The notes under the pieces are model-generated. The model was given only the letters and a program-made list of their open reading frames with translations, ran no database searches and was not told the DNA's origin. Positions 36,533 to 45,538 of a stretch of 64,000 nucleotides of DNA are shown here, piece after piece. Made by a program: the position numbers and the translations under genes. The first letter of the stretch is position 1; every line of letters begins with the position of its first letter. This stretch comes from Lomentospora prolificans (lineage: Eukaryota > Ascomycota > Sordariomycetes > Microascales > Microascaceae), in the NCBI GenBank assembly GCA_029532625.1, contig JARFXM010000004.1, forward strand, positions 4,092,001 to 4,156,000. The letters run 5' to 3'.

Positions 36533-37921
36533 TCAATTTCCCTTCCGCGGAATAAATCGTCGGCTAATAGATTGAGCAAGACTCAACCGGCTCCCAATAG
36601 CCCCGTCCTGTATCCCGGATGCTAGTGCCTCGACCATTGCGGACTGAGTGATTGACGAGTCTGGAGAGATGTGAGTATATAGATTTCTTCAAAGGCCACA
36701 GGACGTGAGATTTACCATCAAGGTCGCTGAAACTACTACTCATACTTGGTGTTCCCTCGCTCCCCTCTCTCGAAACCCCTTTGCCGGCCGCCGACCCGCC
36801 GCGACCGGCGAGTTGCGTAGCGCGGGGTGAGAGTGGTCCCGATGTCGCCCGATTTCCGGCCTTCACCATTCTAGGAACTAAGGCTGCTGATCCTGTCGAC
36901 GAATCGGAGGTCTGAGAACGATGAAGCCTTCCTTTTCCAAAAGCCTTCTGCTTGCCATCACCCCTGAGCGTAGAGCTCAAGTCCGAAGAATCCTGTTGGT
37001 ACGCCCTAAAAGCAGGATCCGTATCCTCTTCGTCGTCTCCGTACGATGAAGGATCGTCTTGCGTTTGAAAACGGGGTGGTCTCCGTATAATTCGTGATTG
37101 GGCAGGGCCGGAGTCGTCTGAATCATCGGAGCTTGAGTCAGCGGGCCCAGGAGAGGGAGGAGTAGGGTTCGTCATCGGCAGGGAGGATATTCGTCGTCTG
37201 TGGCCGAGCCCGTCTCCAGGTCTAGATAACTCCTTGCCAGGCCTTGGCGTTGACCCGCCTCCCAGATTGTGTTGGAATGCGGGGTTGTTCCCCGACGGGT
37301 TCCTCGAGATGTTTGGGCGGTACGAAGGATCGACCGGGGTTCCTGACCCGCCGCTTGCTTCATTTCTTTGAAAGGGAGAATCGCGTCTGACAGATAGAGC
37401 GGAAGTCGTCCGTTGGTGACCCATCACGGGTTCAAACCCAGGTGCAGGAGAGGACGCCGTGGAGCCCTTGGCGGCGGCTGCAGCTTTGCGAAGCTCATCT
37501 CTTACCTGCGAAGCATGCTGTTCTGTAAGGTATGCTACCTGTCTAATTAGAAAGTCGACTGTGACTTCAAAGCGAGCAGCTCTAATGTCATATTTTAGTT
37601 GGCTGGATTCTGGCGGCGCACGTAATAGCGAGAGGGTGATAACACATACAGATCCGTCCCTATCTAGGCATCAGCGACCGGGCAATAGAGATAGGAGACA
37701 AGACGGAGGCCTTACAGTCAATTTGGGTTTTGGCTACTTTTGATAGAATCCTCCATAATGCTTCGTCCTTGCTAGAATCCCAGTTCACCTAACCCAGTTA
37801 GCTTCAAGACACCAGCAGCTTCGTTAGGGTGGGGCGTTGGTGAGCTTACTGGAGGAGGATCCACAAAATTCCCACGAGGAATGGGAACTCGAACAAAGAC
37901 TCTGTAAAGAGGTTCTGGCAT
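36533..37921 (-). CDS. ATG29: autophagy-related protein 29 (Atg29)
   Basis: Atg29 is part of the Atg17-Atg29-Atg31 scaffold that nucleates the phagophore assembly site on starvation. The conserved N-terminal domain is assembled from four exons: MPEPLYRVFVRVPIPRGNF, VNWDSSKDEALWRILSK, a 10-nt microexon encoding the W-T-D core, then LAARFEVTVDFLIRQVAYL and TEQHASQVRDELRKAAAA. A long Ser/Pro/Arg-rich disordered region follows, with the family C-terminal segment SSITQSAMVEALASGIQDG. The model is complement(join(36533..36660,36716..37581,37650..37659,37716..37788,37850..37921)), 382 aa, and every junction keeps phase (0, 1, 2, 1). Introns are 55-68 nt with GTAAGC, GTAAGG, GTATGT and GTAAAT donors. 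Reading the last long frame without splicing would give a wrong tail ending near 36564. It is head to head with NUP53. Confidence 0.9.
37650..37659 (-). other. ATG29: 10-nt microexon of ATG29
   Basis: The ten bases GGACGGATCT lie between a GATAG acceptor and a GTATGTG donor. Joined in phase they supply the W, T and D of IDWTDLAARF, the motif expected in this family (IDW-x-DL). Skipping it would break the frame. Confidence 0.75.
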
Positions 37922-38368
37922 AATCTTATAATTCGTCGAATCTCGATACTCAAACGAATACGTTTCATTCGTGGATCGAAGATAAAAGAGGAAAGACGGG
38001 AGAAGAAAGTCGGGCCTGCTCGAGTCAGAGGTCGTCAACTGACAAGGTTGTGAGCGATGTGCTGACTAATCTGCGGCTTAAAATTCCTGGGAAGACTTGA
38101 GGTTAAAGGTGGGTCACCCAAAGCGCTCGGTGGGTCGAGCGCGCCTTCTCCTTGCTGGTTGCTGGGGAAGAATGGTTTGGGACAAAATTTCAGAAGCCCC
38201 AAATCCGAGCTTCCTCTTTTTCGTAACCAATCTCGTCTGAGACCACCCCACGACTTCACGAGCGCCTCTTCGCCGAGAAATTGAGGAGGCTGAATCATAG
38301 CGACGATTCCGCCGGATATCCGATTCTTTTCCATTTCCCTCTAAACCCCAATATCGCAGACCACCAAG
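37922..38368. promoter_or_regulatory. bidirectional promoter ATG29/NUP53
   Basis: 447 bp between the two start codons. A minus-strand open frame at 38035-38334 fills much of it but shows no family resemblance and would have to lie in the ATG29 leader. Confidence 0.6.
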
Positions 38369-39718
38369 ATGGCGCCCTTAATTCTTCACAACGTTCCGGA
38401 TGACGAACTATATGTTGGCGATGATGGCATCCAGAGGCCATACGCAATGGTTTTCCCACAGTATGCCGGCACCCGCCATCGGCACTATCCGCTCAAGGGA
38501 CTTTTCATGATGCTAACAAAACACCCAAGGCAGGATGGCCATGCAGGTAGCACGCGATCACGACGCGCCGTCGCCGAGACGGGATCATTCGGCAAATCAA
38601 CACGACGCGCGAGATCGAGGACAGGGACGCCGGCTAAGAGAGATAATCCTACCCTCACGGCCGCCGACAAGGTTTTCAGCGAGTGGATAACGAATCAGTC
38701 GACCGCCCCCCCCGCAAACACAACCGCGACTACATCGAACCGCAAGTCAGCCGCGATGATGAACGCCGGGCTCGAGGAGGAACAGGCGGCCCAGGCCCGC
38801 CATGTCAAGAAGGAGCCAACGGAAGTTATTCTCAGGGGATACAGGAATTCCGATCAGCAGTACGCTGCGATAAACCACTACGAGCAACTTGCGGGCCGAA
38901 TCTGCGAGGATTATCCTAGGCAACCGCCCTTGGAGCGCACACGGTATAAGTCGGAGCTGAGGGATCCGGCATTCCTCAGGCAGAAGCCCCTGACGCCCGA
39001 GGAGAGAGCAAAGGTCAATATGGCGGCTGGGGGAGAGCACTGGGTCAAGGTTACCTTTGAGTCCGCCGACGCTGCGGAGGCCGCGCTCTACGCATCGCCC
39101 CAGAGCATCCTCGGCCACATCGTCCACGCCGAACCCTACCACGGCCATCCTCCCCACCGCGACGAGGCCGTTCCCGATCTCGAGAGTCTCGACGACCACC
39201 CGAGGTCAAAATCTGTCCCCAATGTAACCCGGCAAGGATCCGGCCGTGAGCGCCACGATAAGAGGGCGGCGTCCGTCTTTGCGGACCCCTTCGCCGACCC
39301 CTTCTCGAACCCCTTCGAAACTGCGTCCCCCGAGTCTCGTGTATCTTCCCACACCCTCGACTCCAACACCCTATCCTCCGCCACCGTCACCGACGCCCAA
39401 CTCTCGCATTCCACAGCCCTGGAGGAGCGCCCCGCCGACAGCGTATTCTGCAGGAAGATTCCCACGGCGCGCAGGGCCACCCTGCTCCCCGCCGAGCAGG
39501 CTCTCCTCCCCCAGCAATCCTTTGCGCAGCGCATCATCAACGCGATCCCGTTCCTCAAGTGGTTCAGCGGCTCTATGATAGGGAACGAGGTGCCGCGAAC
39601 CGAGCTTGGCGATTTCGACTGGAACCGCGCGAGCCTGTACTGGAAGTTTATATGGTGGTTGGACGCCACCTTTAACCTCTTTGGCGGAGAGATTCTCACG
39701 GCGGATAAAGAGGATTAA
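38369..39718 (+). CDS. NUP53: nucleoporin Nup53/Nup35-type (MPPN RRM domain)
   Basis: Nup53 (vertebrate Nup35) is a nuclear-pore inner-ring protein that binds membrane through an amphipathic helix and links Nup93- and Nup155-type subunits. The 449-aa single-exon protein has a disordered basic N-terminus and then the Nup35-type RRM (about residues 150-255): TEVILRGYRNSDQQYAAINHYE, VKVTFESADAAEAALY, ILGHIVHAEPYHG. A Ser/Thr-rich linker with DPFADPFSNPF repeats follows. The C-terminus is hydrophobic and aromatic (SLYWKFIWWLDATFNLFGG), matching the expected membrane-binding end. The start ATG at 38369 reads MAPLILHNVPDDELYVGDDG, typical for fungal homologues. It converges with IVY1, with 544 bp between stops. 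The assignment rests on domain pattern, not on a database search. Confidence 0.85.
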   Translation: MAPLILHNVPDDELYVGDDGIQRPYAMVFPQYAGTRHRHYPLKGLFMMLTKHPRQDGHAGSTRSRRAVAETGSFGKSTRRARSRTGTPAKRDNPTLTAADKVFSEWITNQSTAPPANTTATTSNRKSAAMMNAGLEEEQAAQARHVKKEPTEVILRGYRNSDQQYAAINHYEQLAGRICEDYPRQPPLERTRYKSELRDPAFLRQKPLTPEERAKVNMAAGGEHWVKVTFESADAAEAALYASPQSILGHIVHAEPYHGHPPHRDEAVPDLESLDDHPRSKSVPNVTRQGSGRERHDKRAASVFADPFADPFSNPFETASPESRVSSHTLDSNTLSSATVTDAQLSHSTALEERPADSVFCRKIPTARRATLLPAEQALLPQQSFAQRIINAIPFLKWFSGSMIGNEVPRTELGDFDWNRASLYWKFIWWLDATFNLFGGEILTADKED

Positions 39719-40262
39719 GAGGAGAGGCGCTTCGGCAATCGAGTCTCCGCCTCTTTACAGCATGTACATTGGTCCCGTTTTGTTCGTTGGCATGATAGAA
39801 ACTGCATAGATACACTCTCTAGGCGGTACGCTCCTCGCAAAATTTCCCCATACTGGGGTCTCGTCTATACGATAGTTATTTCTTTTTGTTATTATCGCGC
39901 TGGTTTTGCGCACACACACACACACACACACAAGGTACATTGGGGTTTCTACCAGGCAGTTTGTCGTCACTGTTTTCTCCATAAATAACAATATAATGAT
40001 TCCAACGTTGTACTCTCTGTATTCCAAAAATACAAGGCCCTGAGCATCTCAAGTAGTACAGGGGATTTATGATTTCTCTACCACGCGCAGACACTGTACA
40101 ATGTGGTTCTCGTGGTATACCGGAAAATGAAACAAAAATCCTCCCCCCAGCCAAAACGCCAGTGTGTGATTAAGTACCGAAAGTCGATGAAAGAGAGGGC
40201 AACCGCCAACTTTGCCTGTGTTGAACAATTACATCCCGCCTACTCAGTAACCTGTAAAGGGT
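39719..40262. other. intergenic between convergent NUP53 and IVY1
   Basis: Shared 3' region. It contains a (CA)11 microsatellite at 39911-39932 and otherwise no feature that can be supported. Confidence 0.6.
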
Positions 40263-41690
40263 TCACACAGTCTCGTCCCGGACATCAGTCCAGCTCCTCC
40301 CGCGGTCCTCATCGTCCCGCGAACCCCTCTCGCTCGTGCTGCTCTCGCCCCGTGAAGAAGCGCCCCGCTCATCCCTCCACGGATGCTCCTCGCTCTCATC
40401 AACATTCGCCAAGTCAGTTTCGATTGTGGGCAACTTCAGCTCAGACCGCCGCATATCTTCGTGTTCTTCATCCTCGTCCTCCTCATTGGGGCTCAGCATC
40501 CCCGATGGTTCGCCCGCGCCCAAACTATCAAAGGTAACGTCCGTCGTGGTCCTCCGAATCGGCTGTGGCGAAAACGGCCTCACGCCTCTCGAGCGGTTGA
40601 AATCAGAGAATATGCTCTCGGAATCTGCAGCTCGAGCGGGGCCTGCTCCACCCTCCGCATTGGCGACACCCGCAAGACTCTGATAGCGATCTCCGTCGGC
40701 TAGAACATCGGAGCGGTTGCTGTTGGCGCGACCCGAGTCTGATCCGGAATCAGCAAGGATGCTCTTGGGTGGTAGAATGCTAAAGAGTTTTGAACCCTCG
40801 CCTCCAGGGTTTCCTTGCACGGGAAGCTCGTCTGGGGCGAACAGATCGGTGCCCTTCTCAAGGAGTTCATCGAGGCCACCGCCGGTCCACCCCTTACGCG
40901 CGAGCGATTCAAAAATATCCACCTCGGCGCGCACAAGACTACAAGATGCATCAAGAATCTTGTTGCTCGTCTCTTGGCTATCACGCAACAGTGTTCGGGA
41001 GTGATCGGCATGCAAAGTCGTCAGGCCATCGAGCTTCGTCGTGAGCTGGACAAGGTGCGCCCTAAACTTGGCCACATCCCGACGCTTCTGCTTATGGAGC
41101 TTCAGCCCATCCTTTTCTAGCTTTCTTATCTCCTTACTCTGCGTTTTCACGGCCCTCTGGTAGCTCTCCGCCTCATCATCAACATCGTTCTGCCACTTAT
41201 CCAGCTCGTGGAGCAAGGGCACCTCGAAATTTCGATATACAGTCTCGCTTAGAATCTGGTGGTGGTTCGCGATAAGGTGGTGCACGCCCGATGCGCCTAT
41301 GAGTAGATCCGCAGTACAGGTCCCCTTTGTCGTGAAGCTAGTGCTCAAAGAAGCGGCAGCGGCAGGCCCGATAGCGTCGGAGCGGGCTTCCTTCAAACGC
41401 GCGCAGGACTCAAGGGCAGATCCGAAGGCGGACGCAGCGGAGGAGAGGGTGGCAAGAGCGACTCGGTAGGACTTGGCAGTTGCGATAAGGTCGGAATAAG
41501 CTTGCTGAGACTGTTCGAGATCAGCCTTGGTTAGGACGGCATGGGGAGGTCTCGGTGGTGGCGGGAGGGGTAGGTTGAACTGAGAAAGCGGGTTGGTAGT
41601 AGAGGCGAGGGAGTATGTGGGCGAACCCGGAACAGGCGGGAGCTGTGAAGGCGTCGGAGAAGGCGGTCGGTCTTGGGCAGTGGTCGCCAT
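40263..41690 (-). CDS. IVY1: Ivy1-like I-BAR phospholipid-binding protein
   Basis: Yeast Ivy1 is an I-BAR-type protein of the vacuolar membrane that binds phosphoinositides and the Rab Ypt7 and modulates TORC1 and Fab1. This protein has a Pro-rich N-terminus (about 1-50), a helical BAR-like region (about 55-270) including LTKADLEQSQQAYSDLIATA, HHLIANHHQILSETVYRNF and EAESYQRAVKTQSKEIRKLE, and a long acidic and Ser-rich disordered tail. The preferred start is the ATG at 41690 (MATTAQDRPPSP), giving 475 aa; a further in-frame ATG at 41831 would add 47 Cys/Arg-rich residues that look like leader sequence. There is no intron. Assignment is by domain pattern and family resemblance. Confidence 0.78.
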   Translation of the reverse strand: MATTAQDRPPSPTPSQLPPVPGSPTYSLASTTNPLSQFNLPLPPPPRPPHAVLTKADLEQSQQAYSDLIATAKSYRVALATLSSAASAFGSALESCARLKEARSDAIGPAAAASLSTSFTTKGTCTADLLIGASGVHHLIANHHQILSETVYRNFEVPLLHELDKWQNDVDDEAESYQRAVKTQSKEIRKLEKDGLKLHKQKRRDVAKFRAHLVQLTTKLDGLTTLHADHSRTLLRDSQETSNKILDASCSLVRAEVDIFESLARKGWTGGGLDELLEKGTDLFAPDELPVQGNPGGEGSKLFSILPPKSILADSGSDSGRANSNRSDVLADGDRYQSLAGVANAEGGAGPARAADSESIFSDFNRSRGVRPFSPQPIRRTTTDVTFDSLGAGEPSGMLSPNEEDEDEEHEDMRRSELKLPTIETDLANVDESEEHPWRDERGASSRGESSTSERGSRDDEDRGRSWTDVRDETV

Positions 41691-44503
41691 TATTATGACT
41701 ATTATATAAAGAATTTTTCGCAACCGTGCAGCCAGCAGGGCTTGGAGTTTGGGGGATGGTAAAAAGCGTGTGGTGGCTGTTTGTTTACGATGGCAACAAC
41801 GTGGACAGGGGTTTGATGACGAAAGGAGCAAAAGCCAGACGCTAAAGCAAGATACGACGGAAGACCCGAGGTTGAAAGCTATTCTGAGCGCCTGGCAAAA
41901 GCGCTGGGGGTGGGGGAGGAGGGAAAAAAATTATCCAGATTAATCTGGGTAGAGATGGGGGATACTCAAGTAACCCGGAAGGAGACGCTTTTGCAGATTA
42001 ATGACATGCAGCTGGAGATATCCAGGCAGGTACAGACTGAGGGCAACCAGCAGCAAAGGTGGGATGCTAGTGAGCAGGTCCAGGGTACAGTACTACGATG
42101 CACCTGCGCCAGCGTAGGGCGGCAATCTTGACATTGATTGGTGACCAACTGAGGGAGAATGCATCAATCATTTGGCATGCGGGTAATAATTAATATCCTC
42201 CTTCGTAGTCTAAAACAAAGGCGGTGAGTGCGCACTGGCAGAATCGTGCGGTCTTGTCGTCGGGAGGGGGTTTTTTTTTTTTTTTTTTTTTTTTTTTCCC
42301 ATCTCGTTTTCCCCAAGTCATCGATCATGGTGCCCTTGGCTCTTTCCGGTAGCTTTTCGTTTTCTCTTCTTTTCTTTTTCCTTCTTGAATGAATCGGGGT
42401 TACTTATTCCCCAGCCATACTGGGAGACTCCTAAGCATGACCAGCTCTCGTCACAAGACTTGGATCAGATGGGTGGAGAGCTTCCACGGGATTTAGACGG
42501 CCTTCAGAACCTCTCATAGGGTCCTCGTCTCCATGCATTAGCGGGGATTAAAGCGCGAACACCCTCCGAGACACACAAACTCTTGCGTGTCCTAAAATAG
42601 ATACTCGTTTCAGTACCCCTCGGTTTCTCGTGAGGTTATCTTATCGTGGTGCTAAATAAACTGATTATCTTGGCTGAGGTGTGCCGCCTGCACCTTTCAA
42701 GTATCAGGTAGTTGGCGTTTGTAAATACAGTAGTAACGAAGAAGTATGCACATCTATCAACGGAACGAACCGACGAATGGGTCGCTTATAAGCATATCCT
42801 CATGGCCTATGGCGAAGGCTCAAATAGAGAGCCTCAACAATTAGCCCAGTCGGCTCTGCGGAATCCGTTTCAGCAACCATACAATGGGGCCCCTTGACGA
42901 TGACCACCAGCAGCTGAATCTCTGGTGCGATACGTCAACGTCCTGCCTGATAGGAGGGTCGAGCCGGTTACAGTGCCGGCTAGTCCTCGGCGCACCCCAG
43001 CAGATAACTCCCAAGTCTCCCATCCATGGATGTGTCGTTTCCCGTTCACCTAGACTGCCTTCACCAGTGGGGATGCATAGGTTATGGTTATTCACCTAGC
43101 AGCCCTAGCACAGCCTGGCGAATCAATGAGGCAACCCGTGAGGTCCTAGGCCAGCTGGCTATATAGTAGTCTACAGAGTATAGTATCCACTAGCTCCTGA
43201 GCAGGGATACTACTTGCGACGATATCCAACACCTAGTGCACACAGTAATAGTCCTTATGTCAGATAAGTCGGGGCCTGTTAGTAGTAGAGTGAGGCAATC
43301 AACAGTCACTGGTTGTCCATAGTGCATACTCGTGTGTAGTTGGTAGAGTACTAAAGCAATACTCAAGTATTACTTTGAATTAACTACTAAAGATGAAGAA
43401 TACAATTAGATACACTACCGGGGTGCGGTCGGGGCGACCGCGCCGATGCATCGGTAGGCTGGCACCGATGCCGTTAGGGGGAATACGGGGTAATAAGCCC
43501 GTAACACGCCTGGCAACACCAGCCTGGCGGCAATGTGCCAGCCACGGCCAGCCAGCTGGTCAGCTACCAGGCCAGTTGGCCCTCCTAGAGACTACGCTCC
43601 TTTGTCAAACCCCCCGTATAATATCAAGTGCAGAATCACCATAGACTCTAGATTTTAGAAGCGAATAGGCCCTCATGGCAAGACAGTTTGGGTCGAAGAG
43701 GGATTAAACTCATAGGTCTGGTGCAAGTCTCTTCAATTTTCCCTCCAGGGCTGGAAAAGAGCGCTGCTCCGGAGCACTCTGGCTTATTGTTGAAAATCCG
43801 AGGTAAGCGTGCGGCTGGCCCATGTGCCAATTATTTCCAGCTACGCCTGGCATTCTAAATCCTTTACCATGTCCCAAAATGGGAACTTATGTACGGGTAT
43901 ACGCTAATAATTCCAAATCCCGCTCGGACAATGAGACACTCCGCCGGCCCAACGTCCGGAGCCAGCGTATTCCGCCTCGCCAATCGGCGTACCCAACGCC
44001 CTGGATATCATTGATAATTGACCCTCACGCCCGGGTTTAAGGGTCGCCGGGCTATTAATTAGCACGTGAAATCTTGCCGCACCGCCCGCGTGGTATTATT
44101 CCCTTCCCCAATAGTAAAGGTTCCCCAGAATGAGGTCATCACCAAGGCTTTCGTCATCACGACTCGACGACTGAGCCTCGGAATTGCGACATCATATACT
44201 GGAAAATTTGGAATTCTTCAAAATCTGGGCCCGATAAACTCGACCGATGCATTAGAAATGCTTCGTAGAATAATTCGTGCGCGGGCTGCGTTCCCAACCT
44301 TAGTACAAAAGGTGAGCCTGCCCTCATCAAGAATCATGCATCTCGGTCGCTTCACTACTTTCCCAATCACACCCGCATCAATTCATTCTCTGCTAATCCA
44401 AGGCCTCTAGCCATACAAGCCTTCATCCACCCTCTTACTCCCAGCCCTTCTTACCACCTCAACCATCCTCTATCTCACGCTCACTCCCGCCCGCCCCCTC
44501 ACC
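41691..44503. other. intergenic, homopolymer and possible repeat relics
   Basis: About 2.8 kb with no supported gene. It contains a 27-base T run (42271-42297), a CCAGC/GGCCAG cluster (43518-43580), and stretches rich in TAGT between about 43140 and 43390 that may be degraded repeat DNA. Short frames (42712-42897 plus, 43393-43644 plus) are unsupported. Confidence 0.45.
42271..42297. repeat. poly(T) run of 27
   Basis: Uninterrupted T run flanked by GGGGG and CCC. It lies about 600 bp upstream of the IVY1 start. Confidence 0.85.
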
Positions 44504-45367
44504 ATGGCATCCACAACCCAGCAAAAGACGTCGTCGGCGTCCAAGTCCCCTTCCAACCCATCCGACGCCGCAGTCATCCGCTCCCTCACGCAAAACATCA
44601 CCACCATTTCCGTCCCCTTCACCCGCAGCGGCCTCATTGCTTTCGGCGGCCGCGCCACTCTCGTCCGTCTCACCAACGGCTCCGTGGCCGTCTTCTCCCC
44701 CGTCGCCCTCACCGACGCCATCCGCTCCACCGTCGCCGACCTCACCGGCCCCACCAACTCGGTCGAGTACATCGTCGCCCCCGATATCGAGCATCACATC
44801 TTCATCTCCGACTGGAAGCGGGAGTACCCCCACGCCAAGCTCATCGGACCCGAGGGCCTCCCCGAGAAGCGGGCCAAGTCCCACCCGGAGGCCGCCTCCT
44901 TCGACGTCGTCTATACGGCCGAACAAAAGGGCGCGGGCCGGAAGGTGACGGTGGACGAGGCGTTTGACCGCGACTTTGACGTCGAGTACGTCGACTCGCA
45001 CGTGAACCGCGAGCTAGTCTTCTATTACAAGCCTGAGCGCGTGCTCATCGAGGCAGATCTCATGTTCAACTTGCCTCCCACGGAGCAGTATTCCCGTGTC
45101 AGCCCTAGCGAGCGGAGAAACTCCGTCTTCGACAAACTTTTCGCCGCCCTTGGCAGAACTGAGGGGGATCTCACTTGGGCGAGAAGATTCTTGTGGTACG
45201 TGGCCTCTAAGAAAGACCGCGACTCATTCAATGCTAGCATCCGAAGAATCGCCACCTGGGATTTTGCTACAGTCATCCCTTGTCACGGGGAATCCATGGT
45301 AGGGGATGGCAAGGAACGGTTTACACGTCTATTCGAATGGCACCTAGCGGGCGAAAAGACAAAATGA
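44504..45367 (+). CDS. DUF4336 family protein (metallo-beta-lactamase-like fold)
   Basis: The 287-aa protein matches the DUF4336 family, which resembles the metallo-beta-lactamase superfamily but has no established reaction. Visible blocks are ISVPFTRSGLIAFGGRATLV, VEYIVAPDIEHHIFISDWKR, YPHAKLIGPEGLPEKR, ELVFYYKPERVLIEADLMFN and WDFATVIPCHGESMVGDGK. Histidines in IEHHIF and CHGE sit where metal ligands would be expected by analogy. It has no signal peptide or membrane helix and is a single exon starting in CTCACCATGG. The 5' half is extremely C-rich at third positions, which creates a long antisense shadow frame. Function is unknown. Confidence 0.82.
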   Translation: MASTTQQKTSSASKSPSNPSDAAVIRSLTQNITTISVPFTRSGLIAFGGRATLVRLTNGSVAVFSPVALTDAIRSTVADLTGPTNSVEYIVAPDIEHHIFISDWKREYPHAKLIGPEGLPEKRAKSHPEAASFDVVYTAEQKGAGRKVTVDEAFDRDFDVEYVDSHVNRELVFYYKPERVLIEADLMFNLPPTEQYSRVSPSERRNSVFDKLFAALGRTEGDLTWARRFLWYVASKKDRDSFNASIRRIATWDFATVIPCHGESMVGDGKERFTRLFEWHLAGEKTK

Positions 45368-45538
45368 TTAACCCTGTTCTTTTTCGTGTATTAATACTTA
45401 GACGATAGCCTGTGTGTTCCTAATCTATTATATCAAAACCTCCAACCGCATCATATACTCATGCTTGCAAACCTTATGTTATCCCGAGCACGACAGTCCC
45501 ACTAGCAAATGTATCCGTGTCCTGAGAAAGGAACGAGA

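Noticed and set aside
37497..37512. Apparent GTAAGAG donor after HASQ in ATG29
   Set aside because: The frame continues as VRDELRKAAAA, which matches the family, so this is coding sequence rather than a splice site.
41691..41831. N-terminal extension of IVY1 from the ATG at 41831
   Set aside because: The 47 extra residues are Cys/Arg-rich and unlike the Pro-rich start expected; the ATG at 41690 is preferred.
44459..45001. 180-codon minus-strand frame rich in Gly and Val
   Set aside because: Antisense to the C-rich 5' half of the DUF4336 gene; its repetitive composition is typical of a shadow.
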